Source: an uncultured Flavobacterium sp. (GTDB taxonomy: Bacteria > Bacteroidota > Bacteroidia > Flavobacteriales > Flavobacteriaceae). From it: a DNA stretch of 64,000 nt. Each line of letters begins with the position of its first letter. Position 1 is the first letter of the stretch. Shown here one piece after another: positions 35,989 through 43,386 of the stretch. The translations under genes and the position numbers were made by a program. Below the pieces are notes generated by a model that saw only the letters and a program-made list of their open reading frames with translations, had not been told where the DNA came from and did not search any database. Location: NCBI RefSeq assembly GCF_946478785.1, contig NZ_CAMLDD010000001.1, positions 186,001 to 250,000 of the forward strand, given 5' to 3'.

Positions 35989-37590
35989 ATGAAAAAAATA
36001 ATTTTATCAATAATGGCTTTTTCTGTATTTGCAGTTTCCTGTGAGGATTTTATAGAAAAAGAAGAAAGAGGAACTCAAACATTAGAAAACTACTTTCAAA
36101 CAGCACAGGAATGTGAAAATTATACCAATGAATTAACGCAAAGGTTATTACTTGCTAAAGACTGGTTTACTTTGGTAGCGCCAAGAGTTACAAACGAAAT
36201 GGCTACTGATGATGCCTGGATGGGTAATACTGGTCAGGACAATTCGGCTCACAGACCTTGTTCTCAATATCTTATCACGCCAGATAATATGGGTGATATG
36301 AATAGTATTTACACAGCACATTATTATACGATTCAATCGGCAAATATTGGTTTGGAGAAAATGGCAGTTTCGCCAATTTCTGATGAGCAAAAAAATCAAT
36401 ATATGGGAGAATCTTTGTTCGTTCGTGCTTATTGCTATTATGAGTTGGTCAATCTTTTTGGAGATGTTCCATTATACACACAATCTTTAGGAACAGCTGA
36501 TTTGAAATTACAAAGAAGTCCTGCTACTGAAGTTTATGCACAAATTGAAGCCGACCTTAAAGAATCGGCAGCAAAACTGGAAACCATTCCGGTAAATAGA
36601 AACGGCAGAATAAACAAATGGGCCGCTTATGCTTTATTGGCACGTGTATCATTGTTTCAGGAAAAATGGGCAGAGGCTAAACAATATTCGAACAAAGTAA
36701 TTACAGAAGGGCCTTATTCGCTTGAAGAAGATTTTCTGAACATTTGGAATGTAAACAATCATAATGGTAAAGAGTCCATCTTAGAAGCTCAGTCTTCATC
36801 TGTACAGATTGAAAATTTAGGAGCTGCATTGCCAACCTTATCAGGAGCAAGAGGGGAAGACAAGAAAAATTTCCCAAGTAATGATGCTCAGGATGTCCTT
36901 GACGGATGGGGATGGTGCATGCCAACCAGCGATTTGGAAAATGCTTATCTTTCTGAAAATGACGAAATTCGCCGCAAAAGCACCATCACAAAATGGGGAG
37001 AAGCAGCTTATGGTGATGAAGTTTTAAATCCTACGCATAAATTCAGTTTAAATGATAATAAATCTGGGCGTATTTGTCGTAAATATTACATTCCGATTGC
37101 TACACGTCGTACTTTGGATAAAAAAGACGGGCATTTGCCATTGAATATTCCGTTGATTCGCCTTGCAGAAATGTATTTGACAAGGGCAGAAGCCAACTAT
37201 CATACAGGTGGAGATGCTTTGGCAGATATCAATATCATCAGAGACCGTGTAGATTTAGAACCTAAAACCGGAATATCAGGGCCAACTCTTTTAAAACAAA
37301 TTTATAAGGAACGTCGTCTTGAATTGGCTTTTGAAGGATTGCGTTTGTTTGATATACGTCGTGAAAAAGATCCTACTACAGGAAAAAGAGTGATTGAAAT
37401 GTTAATGGGACCAAACGGAACTTTTGTTCAGTACAACCTCAATTCAACAGATCCTTACGAAACAACAAATACAAGGGAATCGCAAGACAAAGGAATCAAT
37501 TTTGATCCTTCTAAGCATTTACTTTGGCCAATACCTCAGTTAGAAAGAGATTTAAGTGGTGGTGTAATTACTCAAAACCCTAATTATTAA
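35989..37590 (+). CDS. SusD/RagB-family surface lipoprotein
   Basis: A 533-residue glycan-binding lid for SusC. Lipoprotein signal MKKIILSIMAFSVFAVSC with lipobox AVSC. TPR-like helices dominate the N-terminal half, with the usual GESLFVRAYCYYELVNLFGDVPL and AQIEADLKESAAKL segments (about residues 140-200). The C-terminal segment (IPLIRLAEMYLTRAEANY, then KERRLELAFEGLRLFDIRR, and HLLWPIPQLERDL) is also diagnostic. The stop is followed after 1 bp by the GH30 gene. Acts with the SusC transporter at the outer membrane. Confidence 0.96.
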   Translation: MKKIILSIMAFSVFAVSCEDFIEKEERGTQTLENYFQTAQECENYTNELTQRLLLAKDWFTLVAPRVTNEMATDDAWMGNTGQDNSAHRPCSQYLITPDNMGDMNSIYTAHYYTIQSANIGLEKMAVSPISDEQKNQYMGESLFVRAYCYYELVNLFGDVPLYTQSLGTADLKLQRSPATEVYAQIEADLKESAAKLETIPVNRNGRINKWAAYALLARVSLFQEKWAEAKQYSNKVITEGPYSLEEDFLNIWNVNNHNGKESILEAQSSSVQIENLGAALPTLSGARGEDKKNFPSNDAQDVLDGWGWCMPTSDLENAYLSENDEIRRKSTITKWGEAAYGDEVLNPTHKFSLNDNKSGRICRKYYIPIATRRTLDKKDGHLPLNIPLIRLAEMYLTRAEANYHTGGDALADINIIRDRVDLEPKTGISGPTLLKQIYKERRLELAFEGLRLFDIRREKDPTTGKRVIEMLMGPNGTFVQYNLNSTDPYETTNTRESQDKGINFDPSKHLLWPIPQLERDLSGGVITQNPNY

Positions 37591-37591
37591 G

Positions 37592-39229
37592 ATGAGATTA
37601 TATAAAAATAACAAAGTAAGTCTGCTATGTGCAGGCTTGCTTTTCGCAAGTTCTTTAGTAGTAAGCTGCGAATCTGAAAACAATGAAAGCTCAAATTTAG
37701 AAGCTACAACAACCGAATTGAATGTAAATCTGGATATGAATCTCCAGACAATGGAAAGTTTTGGAGCATCAGATGCCTGGCAATGTAATTTCATTGGAAA
37801 AAACTGGCCTGCTGATAAAAAAAATCAGATTGCCGATTTATTATTCAGTAAAGAACTCGATGCTGAAGGAAATCCAAAAGGAATCGGTTTGTCTTTATGG
37901 CGTTTCAACCTTGGGTCAGGAAGTGCAGAACAAGGTGGTGCAAGTGATATTGGAGATGAATGGAGGCGCACAGAATGTTTTACAACAGATGGAGTTAGCT
38001 ATGATATGACTAAACAAGCCGGTCAGGTTTGGTTTATGAAGGCTGCTAAAGAGCGTGGTGCCGAAAAATTGCTGGCTTTTACTAATAGTGCGCCTGTATA
38101 TTTAACCCAAAATGGTAAAGCACATGCAAGCATCAAGGAATATTACAATTTGAAAGAAGGAAAAATGCCTGATTTGGCTGATTTCTGGGTAACTTCTTTA
38201 GATAAATTAAAAACGGTTCATGGACTAACAATCGATTATGTGAGTCCTTTCAACGAGCCACAATACGAGTGGGATGGCTCAGGTCAGGAAGGTTCTCCTG
38301 CTACAAATATGAATATTTATAGTTTTGTGAATGTCTTATCTCCAAAATTACAATCAAAAGGATTGAGTTCTCAAATTGTGGTTGGAGAAGGAGGATCTTA
38401 TGAGCCTTTGTATAAAACAATTGCAGGAAAAGAAAACAGATCGAACCAAATTGATTATTTCTTTGGAGTAAATTCAAGTAAAAATATTGCAGGTTTAAGC
38501 AATGTCAAGAAAACTATTTCGGCACATAGTTACTGGCAGGCATGGCCGTTGAATGAACTTATCACTTCGAGACAATCCGCAGCGGTAAGAGCACAGTCGA
38601 TTGGCGGATTGAGCCTTTGGTCTTCAGAATACTGTGTTTTAGAAAGTCCGGGAACAGCAGAACTTCCGGGTGGGGCAGGACCGGGAAGAGATTTAGGAAT
38701 GCCGTTGGCACTTTGGACAGCCCGTATCATCAGTACCGATATCGCAATTGGAGGCGTAACTTCATGGCAATGGTGGACAGCGATTAGCCGTGGCGATTAC
38801 AAAGACGGATTAATTCATGTTGATAATGGTTCAAGTAATGGAGCCGGAGATTCAGACTATTGTAAAAATGACGGATTCATTAGAGATTCCAAAACGCTTT
38901 GGGCTTTAGGAAACTTTTCATTCTTCGTAAAACCAGGAATGGTAAGGGTTGCAATTCCTGATCTGGACAACACAGCAGCTACAACTGATGTAATGTTGAC
39001 AGCTTATAAAGATTTTGCCGGAAAAAAATTAGTAATTGTTGCGGTAAACATCAGTAAATCGGCAAAAAAATACAAATTGAATCTTTCAGGAGCAGCATTG
39101 GTTGACAATAAATTTACACCTTATACAACTTCAGAAACGTTAAGTTTGAAAAAAGGTACAGCGGTTGAAGCATCAAATTTTAAAATTCCGGCAAGGTCAG
39201 TTGTGACTTATGTGGGGACATATAAGTAA
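37592..39229 (+). CDS. GH30 family hydrolase, probable endo-beta-1,6-galactanase
   Basis: A 545-residue surface or periplasmic lipoprotein (signal ending SLVVSC). The catalytic (alpha/beta)8 fold is GH30: acid/base Glu222 in SPFNEPQYEW with the following GSGQEG, and nucleophile Glu346 in LWSSEYC. Both match the GH30 pattern; the NEPQ-W/Y-GQEG and SEYC context resembles GH30_5 endo-beta-1,6-galactanases more than beta-1,6-glucanases, which have PQNEP. A C-terminal beta-sandwich (about 450-545) is present. Located directly after SusD; lipidation suggests surface digestion before uptake. Substrate is inferred from family and from neighbouring GH27, GH51 and GH43 genes. Confidence 0.82.
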   Translation: MRLYKNNKVSLLCAGLLFASSLVVSCESENNESSNLEATTTELNVNLDMNLQTMESFGASDAWQCNFIGKNWPADKKNQIADLLFSKELDAEGNPKGIGLSLWRFNLGSGSAEQGGASDIGDEWRRTECFTTDGVSYDMTKQAGQVWFMKAAKERGAEKLLAFTNSAPVYLTQNGKAHASIKEYYNLKEGKMPDLADFWVTSLDKLKTVHGLTIDYVSPFNEPQYEWDGSGQEGSPATNMNIYSFVNVLSPKLQSKGLSSQIVVGEGGSYEPLYKTIAGKENRSNQIDYFFGVNSSKNIAGLSNVKKTISAHSYWQAWPLNELITSRQSAAVRAQSIGGLSLWSSEYCVLESPGTAELPGGAGPGRDLGMPLALWTARIISTDIAIGGVTSWQWWTAISRGDYKDGLIHVDNGSSNGAGDSDYCKNDGFIRDSKTLWALGNFSFFVKPGMVRVAIPDLDNTAATTDVMLTAYKDFAGKKLVIVAVNISKSAKKYKLNLSGAALVDNKFTPYTTSETLSLKKGTAVEASNFKIPARSVVTYVGTYK

Positions 39230-39343
39230 CAACCTGAATAAATCGACAGAATAAGCGCAAGATTGTGAAAACAGTTTTGATAGAAAACAAAAAAAATAAA
39301 TCTGTTTTGGCTTATTTATGTTGGTAACTTGCAATATTAAAAA

Positions 39344-39396
39344 TTTCAGGTTTCAGATTTAAAAACACGGGAAACCTGAAACTTGAAACCTGAAAC
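39344..39396. repeat. Palindromic and tandem repeat around GAAACCTGAAAC
   Basis: GAAACCTGAAAC occurs twice in tandem (39371-39382 and 39385-39396), and its inverse TTTCAGGTTTC is at 39344-39354. The left copy and the first right copy can form an 11-bp hairpin with a 16-nt loop. From memory, the GAAACCTGAAAC motif is a common dispersed intergenic repeat in flavobacteria. It may stabilise or end part of the operon mRNA between GH30 and GH2. Confidence 0.75.
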
Positions 39397-39423
39397 AAAA
39401 AAATAATTACAAATTAAGGAAGC

Positions 39424-39459
39424 TTAGAAACTTAGATTTTTAGCATCTTAGAACTTTTT
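39424..39459 (+). repeat. Degenerate 8-9-bp CTTAGAA-type repeats upstream of GH2
   Basis: Four units of the form CTTAGAAA/TTTAGCAT/CTTAGAAC are stacked just before the GH2 start codon at 39465. A similar stack (CCTTAACT, CCTTAGTA, ACTCAGCA) precedes the glmM-type gene near 63418-63441. This looks like a lineage-specific leader repeat. No function can be shown. Confidence 0.5.
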
Positions 39460-39464
39460 AAAAA

Positions 39465-41888
39465 ATGTTTACAAAAAAGATCTTATTACCGGTACTTCTC
39501 TTTTCGTGTGTCTCGGCTTTCAGCCAGATTTCGTTTGGAGACTCGAAAAAAATTAATGACAACTGGAAATTTAATCTTCAGGATGTTTCAGAGGCAAAAA
39601 ACGCCACTTTTGACGACAGCAAATGGCAATCTGTAAATGTGCCTCACGACTGGAGTGTAAAAGGACAGCTAAGTCCAACATTGGCAAGCTGTACCGGCTA
39701 TCTGCCGGGTGGAATTGCATGGTACAGAAAATCAATTAATATTCCGCAAAGCAAAGCCGGAGAAAAAGTCTATTTGTATTTTGAAGGCGTTTACAACAGA
39801 AGCGAAGTATTCATCAACGGGCATTCATTAGGAAAACGCCCGAACGGCTATATTTCTTTCGCTTATGATGCGACTCAGTTTGTAAAATATGGAGGAGAAA
39901 ATACGATTTCAGTTCGTGTAGACCACAGTCAGAGTGCCGATTCGAGATGGTATACAGGTTCCGGGATTTACAGAAATGTGTGGGTGGTGTATGCAAATCC
40001 TGTTCATATTGCACAATGGGGAGTTTACGCTTATCCGGAAGTAAAAAAAGGAACCGGAACGTTGAATGTTGAAGTTGAGGTAGAGAATGGTTCTGCATCA
40101 AAATCATCACTTACGGTAATTAATGAATTGATTTCGAAAGATGGAAAATCGGTTGCGAAAGCTTCTTCTAAAGTTGATGTTGCAGCGAATCTGAACGGTA
40201 AAGTTTCAGCTAAAATGAATGTGAAAAATCCTCAGCTATGGGATTTAGAGCATCCAAATTTATATCAGCTAAAAACGACTGTGTTGAAAGATGGAAAACA
40301 AATAGATCAGACAGTTACAAAAACAGGTTTCAGGGATTTTACTTTTGATCCAAACAATGGTTTTGCCCTTAACGGAAAATGGATGAAAATGAAAGGGGTT
40401 TGTTTACATCACGATGCCGGAGTTTTAGGATCTGCTGTTCCTCGCGAAGTTTGGGAAACAAGATTAAAAACATTGAAAGAAATAGGTGTAAACGCTATTC
40501 GTACCAGTCATAATCCACAGGCTCCTGATTTTTATGAACTTTGTGATGAGTTGGGAATATTGGTATTGAATGAAGCGTATGACGAATGGGAATTTCCGAA
40601 ACGCAAATGGCTGGAAGGCTGGAACTACGGTACTCCTGGATTCGAGGGCTCGTTTGATATTTTTGCCGATTATGCAGAAAAAGACCTTGAAGATTTTGTG
40701 CGCCGTGACAGAAACCACCTTTCGGTTTTTGCATGGAGTATTGGTAATGAAGTAGATTATCCAAATGACCCGTATTCTCATCCGGTTTTGGATAAAGGAA
40801 AAGATGGTTTTGGGCAAGCAGCTTACGGAGGCTATAAAAAAGACGCACCGGATGCAATGCGCCTTGGAGCAATTGCAAAACGTTTGGTTGCAGCGGTAAA
40901 AAAGTATGATAAATCACGCCCAACGACAGCTGGTTTGGCAGGGGTAGCGATGTCTAACGAAACAGAATATCCGGGCGCTTTAGACATTGCAGGTTATAAT
41001 TATACAGAAAGCAAATACCAGTCTGACCATGAGAAGTATCCAAACAGGGTTATTTACGGAAGCGAGAATCGACACGACATGGAAGCTTGGCTGGCAGTAA
41101 AAAACAACAAGCATATTTCCGGACAGTTTTTATGGACAGGAATTGATTATTTGGGCGAATCAGGAAGATGGCCTTCAAGAGGATTCTACTCTGGATTGGT
41201 TGATTTTGCCGGAATAATTAAACCAAGAGGATATTTTCGTCAGTCATTATGGTCTGATAAACCAATGGCATACATCGGAACTTATCCTTTAAAAAATGAA
41301 AAAGACATTTCTATGGATGCGTGGGCAATCTGGAATTACAAAGAAGGAGAAAAAATTCGAGTAGTTTGTTATACCAATGCTGCAAAAGCACGTTTGGAAT
41401 TAAACGGAAAAGTAGTGGGCGATACTAAATCATACGACGAAAAAACCGGAGTTGTGTATTGGGATATTCCTTTTGCTTCAGGAAAATTAGAAGTTATCGG
41501 TTTAAGCAATGATGCTAAAGAAGTTAGTAGATATTCAATTACATCTACACAACAACCTGTTGCATTAGCGATTGCAGATACCAATATTACAATTGCCCAA
41601 CAAAAAGGTGTTGCCAAAATAGTGGTTCAGGTAAAAGATCAAAACGGACTGCCTGTAATGCTTTCAGATAATGAAGTGACGTGCACAATCAGTGGACCGG
41701 GAACTTTATTAGGACTTGAAGCAGGTAACAACAGCGACATGACAGATTACACAGATAATGTTCATAGAGTATATCACGGTCATATTGCGGCGTATATTCA
41801 GGCAAATGGAGATTCTGCAGAACCGATAAAAGTAACCTTTACAAGTCAATGGTTAAAACCGGTTGAAGTTACAGTGAATGTAAGATAA
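39465..41888 (+). CDS. GH2 glycosidase, probable beta-galactosidase
   Basis: An 807-residue exported enzyme (signal MFTKKILLPVLLFSCVSAFS). Domain order: GH2 sugar-binding jelly roll (about 25-185; NVPHDWSVKGQL, GVYNRSEVFINGHSLG, GSGIYRNVWV), immunoglobulin-like domain (about 190-300), TIM barrel (about 300-600), and C-terminal beta domains. The acid/base is Glu429 in WSIGNEVD and the nucleophile Glu534 in IYGSENRHD. Family fits beta-galactosidase or a related beta-glycosidase acting on galactan side chains. It stands after a 235-bp gap with repeats, so it may have some transcriptional independence from GH30. Confidence 0.88.
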   Translation: MFTKKILLPVLLFSCVSAFSQISFGDSKKINDNWKFNLQDVSEAKNATFDDSKWQSVNVPHDWSVKGQLSPTLASCTGYLPGGIAWYRKSINIPQSKAGEKVYLYFEGVYNRSEVFINGHSLGKRPNGYISFAYDATQFVKYGGENTISVRVDHSQSADSRWYTGSGIYRNVWVVYANPVHIAQWGVYAYPEVKKGTGTLNVEVEVENGSASKSSLTVINELISKDGKSVAKASSKVDVAANLNGKVSAKMNVKNPQLWDLEHPNLYQLKTTVLKDGKQIDQTVTKTGFRDFTFDPNNGFALNGKWMKMKGVCLHHDAGVLGSAVPREVWETRLKTLKEIGVNAIRTSHNPQAPDFYELCDELGILVLNEAYDEWEFPKRKWLEGWNYGTPGFEGSFDIFADYAEKDLEDFVRRDRNHLSVFAWSIGNEVDYPNDPYSHPVLDKGKDGFGQAAYGGYKKDAPDAMRLGAIAKRLVAAVKKYDKSRPTTAGLAGVAMSNETEYPGALDIAGYNYTESKYQSDHEKYPNRVIYGSENRHDMEAWLAVKNNKHISGQFLWTGIDYLGESGRWPSRGFYSGLVDFAGIIKPRGYFRQSLWSDKPMAYIGTYPLKNEKDISMDAWAIWNYKEGEKIRVVCYTNAAKARLELNGKVVGDTKSYDEKTGVVYWDIPFASGKLEVIGLSNDAKEVSRYSITSTQQPVALAIADTNITIAQQKGVAKIVVQVKDQNGLPVMLSDNEVTCTISGPGTLLGLEAGNNSDMTDYTDNVHRVYHGHIAAYIQANGDSAEPIKVTFTSQWLKPVEVTVNVR

Positions 41889-41912
41889 ATTAGTTAGTTT
41901 TTTTAAATTGTC

Positions 41913-41953
41913 AATAAACCTGTCTGCATGTAGTATTCGCAGGCAGGTTTATT
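41913..41953 (+). promoter_or_regulatory. 15-bp hairpin between GH2 and GH27
   Basis: AATAAACCTGTCTGC (41913-41927) pairs with GCAGGCAGGTTTATT (41939-41953) with a single G-U pair and an 11-nt loop. No T-run follows. It probably works as a processing or partial termination signal in the polycistronic mRNA, or as a terminator that allows read-through. Confidence 0.6.
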
Positions 41954-42009
41954 GTTATAATGAAAAAAAGTTTATTATATTTGAAGTGTACTATTAACAC
42001 TTATTTTTA

Positions 42010-43386
42010 ATGAATATGAAAATAATAAGCATAAATATTTTAGCATTAGGAATTTTTTTAACGTCATTTTTTTCAAATGCTCAAAAAACGGTTTTAAAAA
42101 AGGATGAATTCAAACAATGGGCACAAACCCCTCCAATGGGTTGGAACAGCTGGGATTGTTATGGACCAACAGTTGAAGAACATGAAGTAAAAGCCAATGC
42201 CGATTATATGGCAAAAGAGCTCAAAAAATATGGTTGGGAATATGTAGTGGTTGATATTAGATGGTTTGTAGAAAACGATAAAGCAGGAGGTTACAACCAG
42301 ACAGATCCTCGTTATGTAATGGATCAATACGGAAGATATTTGCCGGCTCTTAACCGTTTTCCATCCGCAAAAGACGGTCAGGGTTTTAAGCCTTTAGCAG
42401 ATTACATCCATAAAAAAGGGCTGAAATTCGGAATTCACATCATGCGTGGTATTCCTAAAAAGGCAGTTGCAGAAAAAATGCCAATAAAAGGGGCAAACGG
42501 AATTACTGCCGACCAAATTTATACTACAGCTTTGCAGTGCGAATGGTTAAAAGATAATTATACTATTCTGGCAGATAAACCGGGCGCACAGGAATATTAC
42601 GATTCTATTTTTGAATTATACGCACAATGGGGAGTAGATTTTATAAAGATTGATGATTTATCAAGACCCTATCACGAAGGCGAAATCAACTTAATCAGAA
42701 ACGCCATTGACAAATGCGGACGTAAAATCGTATTGAGCACTTCACCGGGTGAAACGCCAATTTCGGCTGCACCGCACGTAAAAGAACATGCCAATATGTG
42801 GAGAATGGTTGATGATGTTTGGGATACCTGGCCGCACATTACGCACCTGATGAAAGTAAGCGAAAAATGGTATCCATATATCGCTCCGGGAACATGGCCG
42901 GACTGTGACATGATTCCATTAGGACGTATTTCAATAAGGGGAGAACGTGGCGAAGACCGAATGACACGCTTAACAAAAGACGAACAATATACATTGATCA
43001 CGTTCTTTAATATTTTTAAATCTCCGTTATTTTTTGGAGGTGATTTACCAAGTAATGATGCTTTCACTTTATCATTATTAACGAACAAAGAAGTGGTAAA
43101 AATGCATAAGGAAAGCACTGATGTAAAACAGCTTTTTCAGCAAGACGGAAAAATAGCCGTGACATCAAGAAATCCTAAAGACGGGAGCGTTTATTTAGCC
43201 TTATTTAATATTTCGGATACGGATTCTCAAAAGGTTTCTGTAAATCTTTCAGATCTTGGTATTACAGGTTTTGCTGCAGGTTCAAATATGTGGACAGGCG
43301 AAAAACTGAATATTTCTTCAAAAGATATTTCAGCGACATTAAAACCGCATAGTGCTGTTCTTTATCAATTAAAAAGCAAAAAATAA
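42010..43386 (+). CDS. GH27 alpha-galactosidase-like enzyme
   Basis: A 458-residue exported enzyme (signal ending FFSNAQ). The start WAQTPPMGWNSWDCYGP, then YMAKELKKYGWEYVVVDIRW, is the hallmark of GH27/melibiase barrels. The nucleophile region is FIKIDD (Asp215/216) and the acid/base Asp lies in MRMVDDVWD-like WRMVDDVWD near residue 268. A small C-terminal beta domain ends at about 458. GH27 members remove alpha-galactose or beta-L-arabinopyranose; both sugars occur as terminal decorations of arabinogalactan. The stop overlaps the start of the next gene (TAATG). An alternative ATG is two codons downstream. Confidence 0.85.
   Translation: MNMKIISINILALGIFLTSFFSNAQKTVLKKDEFKQWAQTPPMGWNSWDCYGPTVEEHEVKANADYMAKELKKYGWEYVVVDIRWFVENDKAGGYNQTDPRYVMDQYGRYLPALNRFPSAKDGQGFKPLADYIHKKGLKFGIHIMRGIPKKAVAEKMPIKGANGITADQIYTTALQCEWLKDNYTILADKPGAQEYYDSIFELYAQWGVDFIKIDDLSRPYHEGEINLIRNAIDKCGRKIVLSTSPGETPISAAPHVKEHANMWRMVDDVWDTWPHITHLMKVSEKWYPYIAPGTWPDCDMIPLGRISIRGERGEDRMTRLTKDEQYTLITFFNIFKSPLFFGGDLPSNDAFTLSLLTNKEVVKMHKESTDVKQLFQQDGKIAVTSRNPKDGSVYLALFNISDTDSQKVSVNLSDLGITGFAAGSNMWTGEKLNISSKDISATLKPHSAVLYQLKSKK

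Noticed and set aside
37592..39229. GH30 gene as a beta-1,6-glucanase
   Set aside because: The acid/base context is FNEPQ rather than PQNEP and the neighbouring enzymes act on arabinose and galactose; not excluded fully.
40464..40923. Open frames of 117 and 142 codons on the minus strand within the GH2 gene
   Set aside because: They lie antisense to the catalytic barrel with intact motifs and show no domain of their own.
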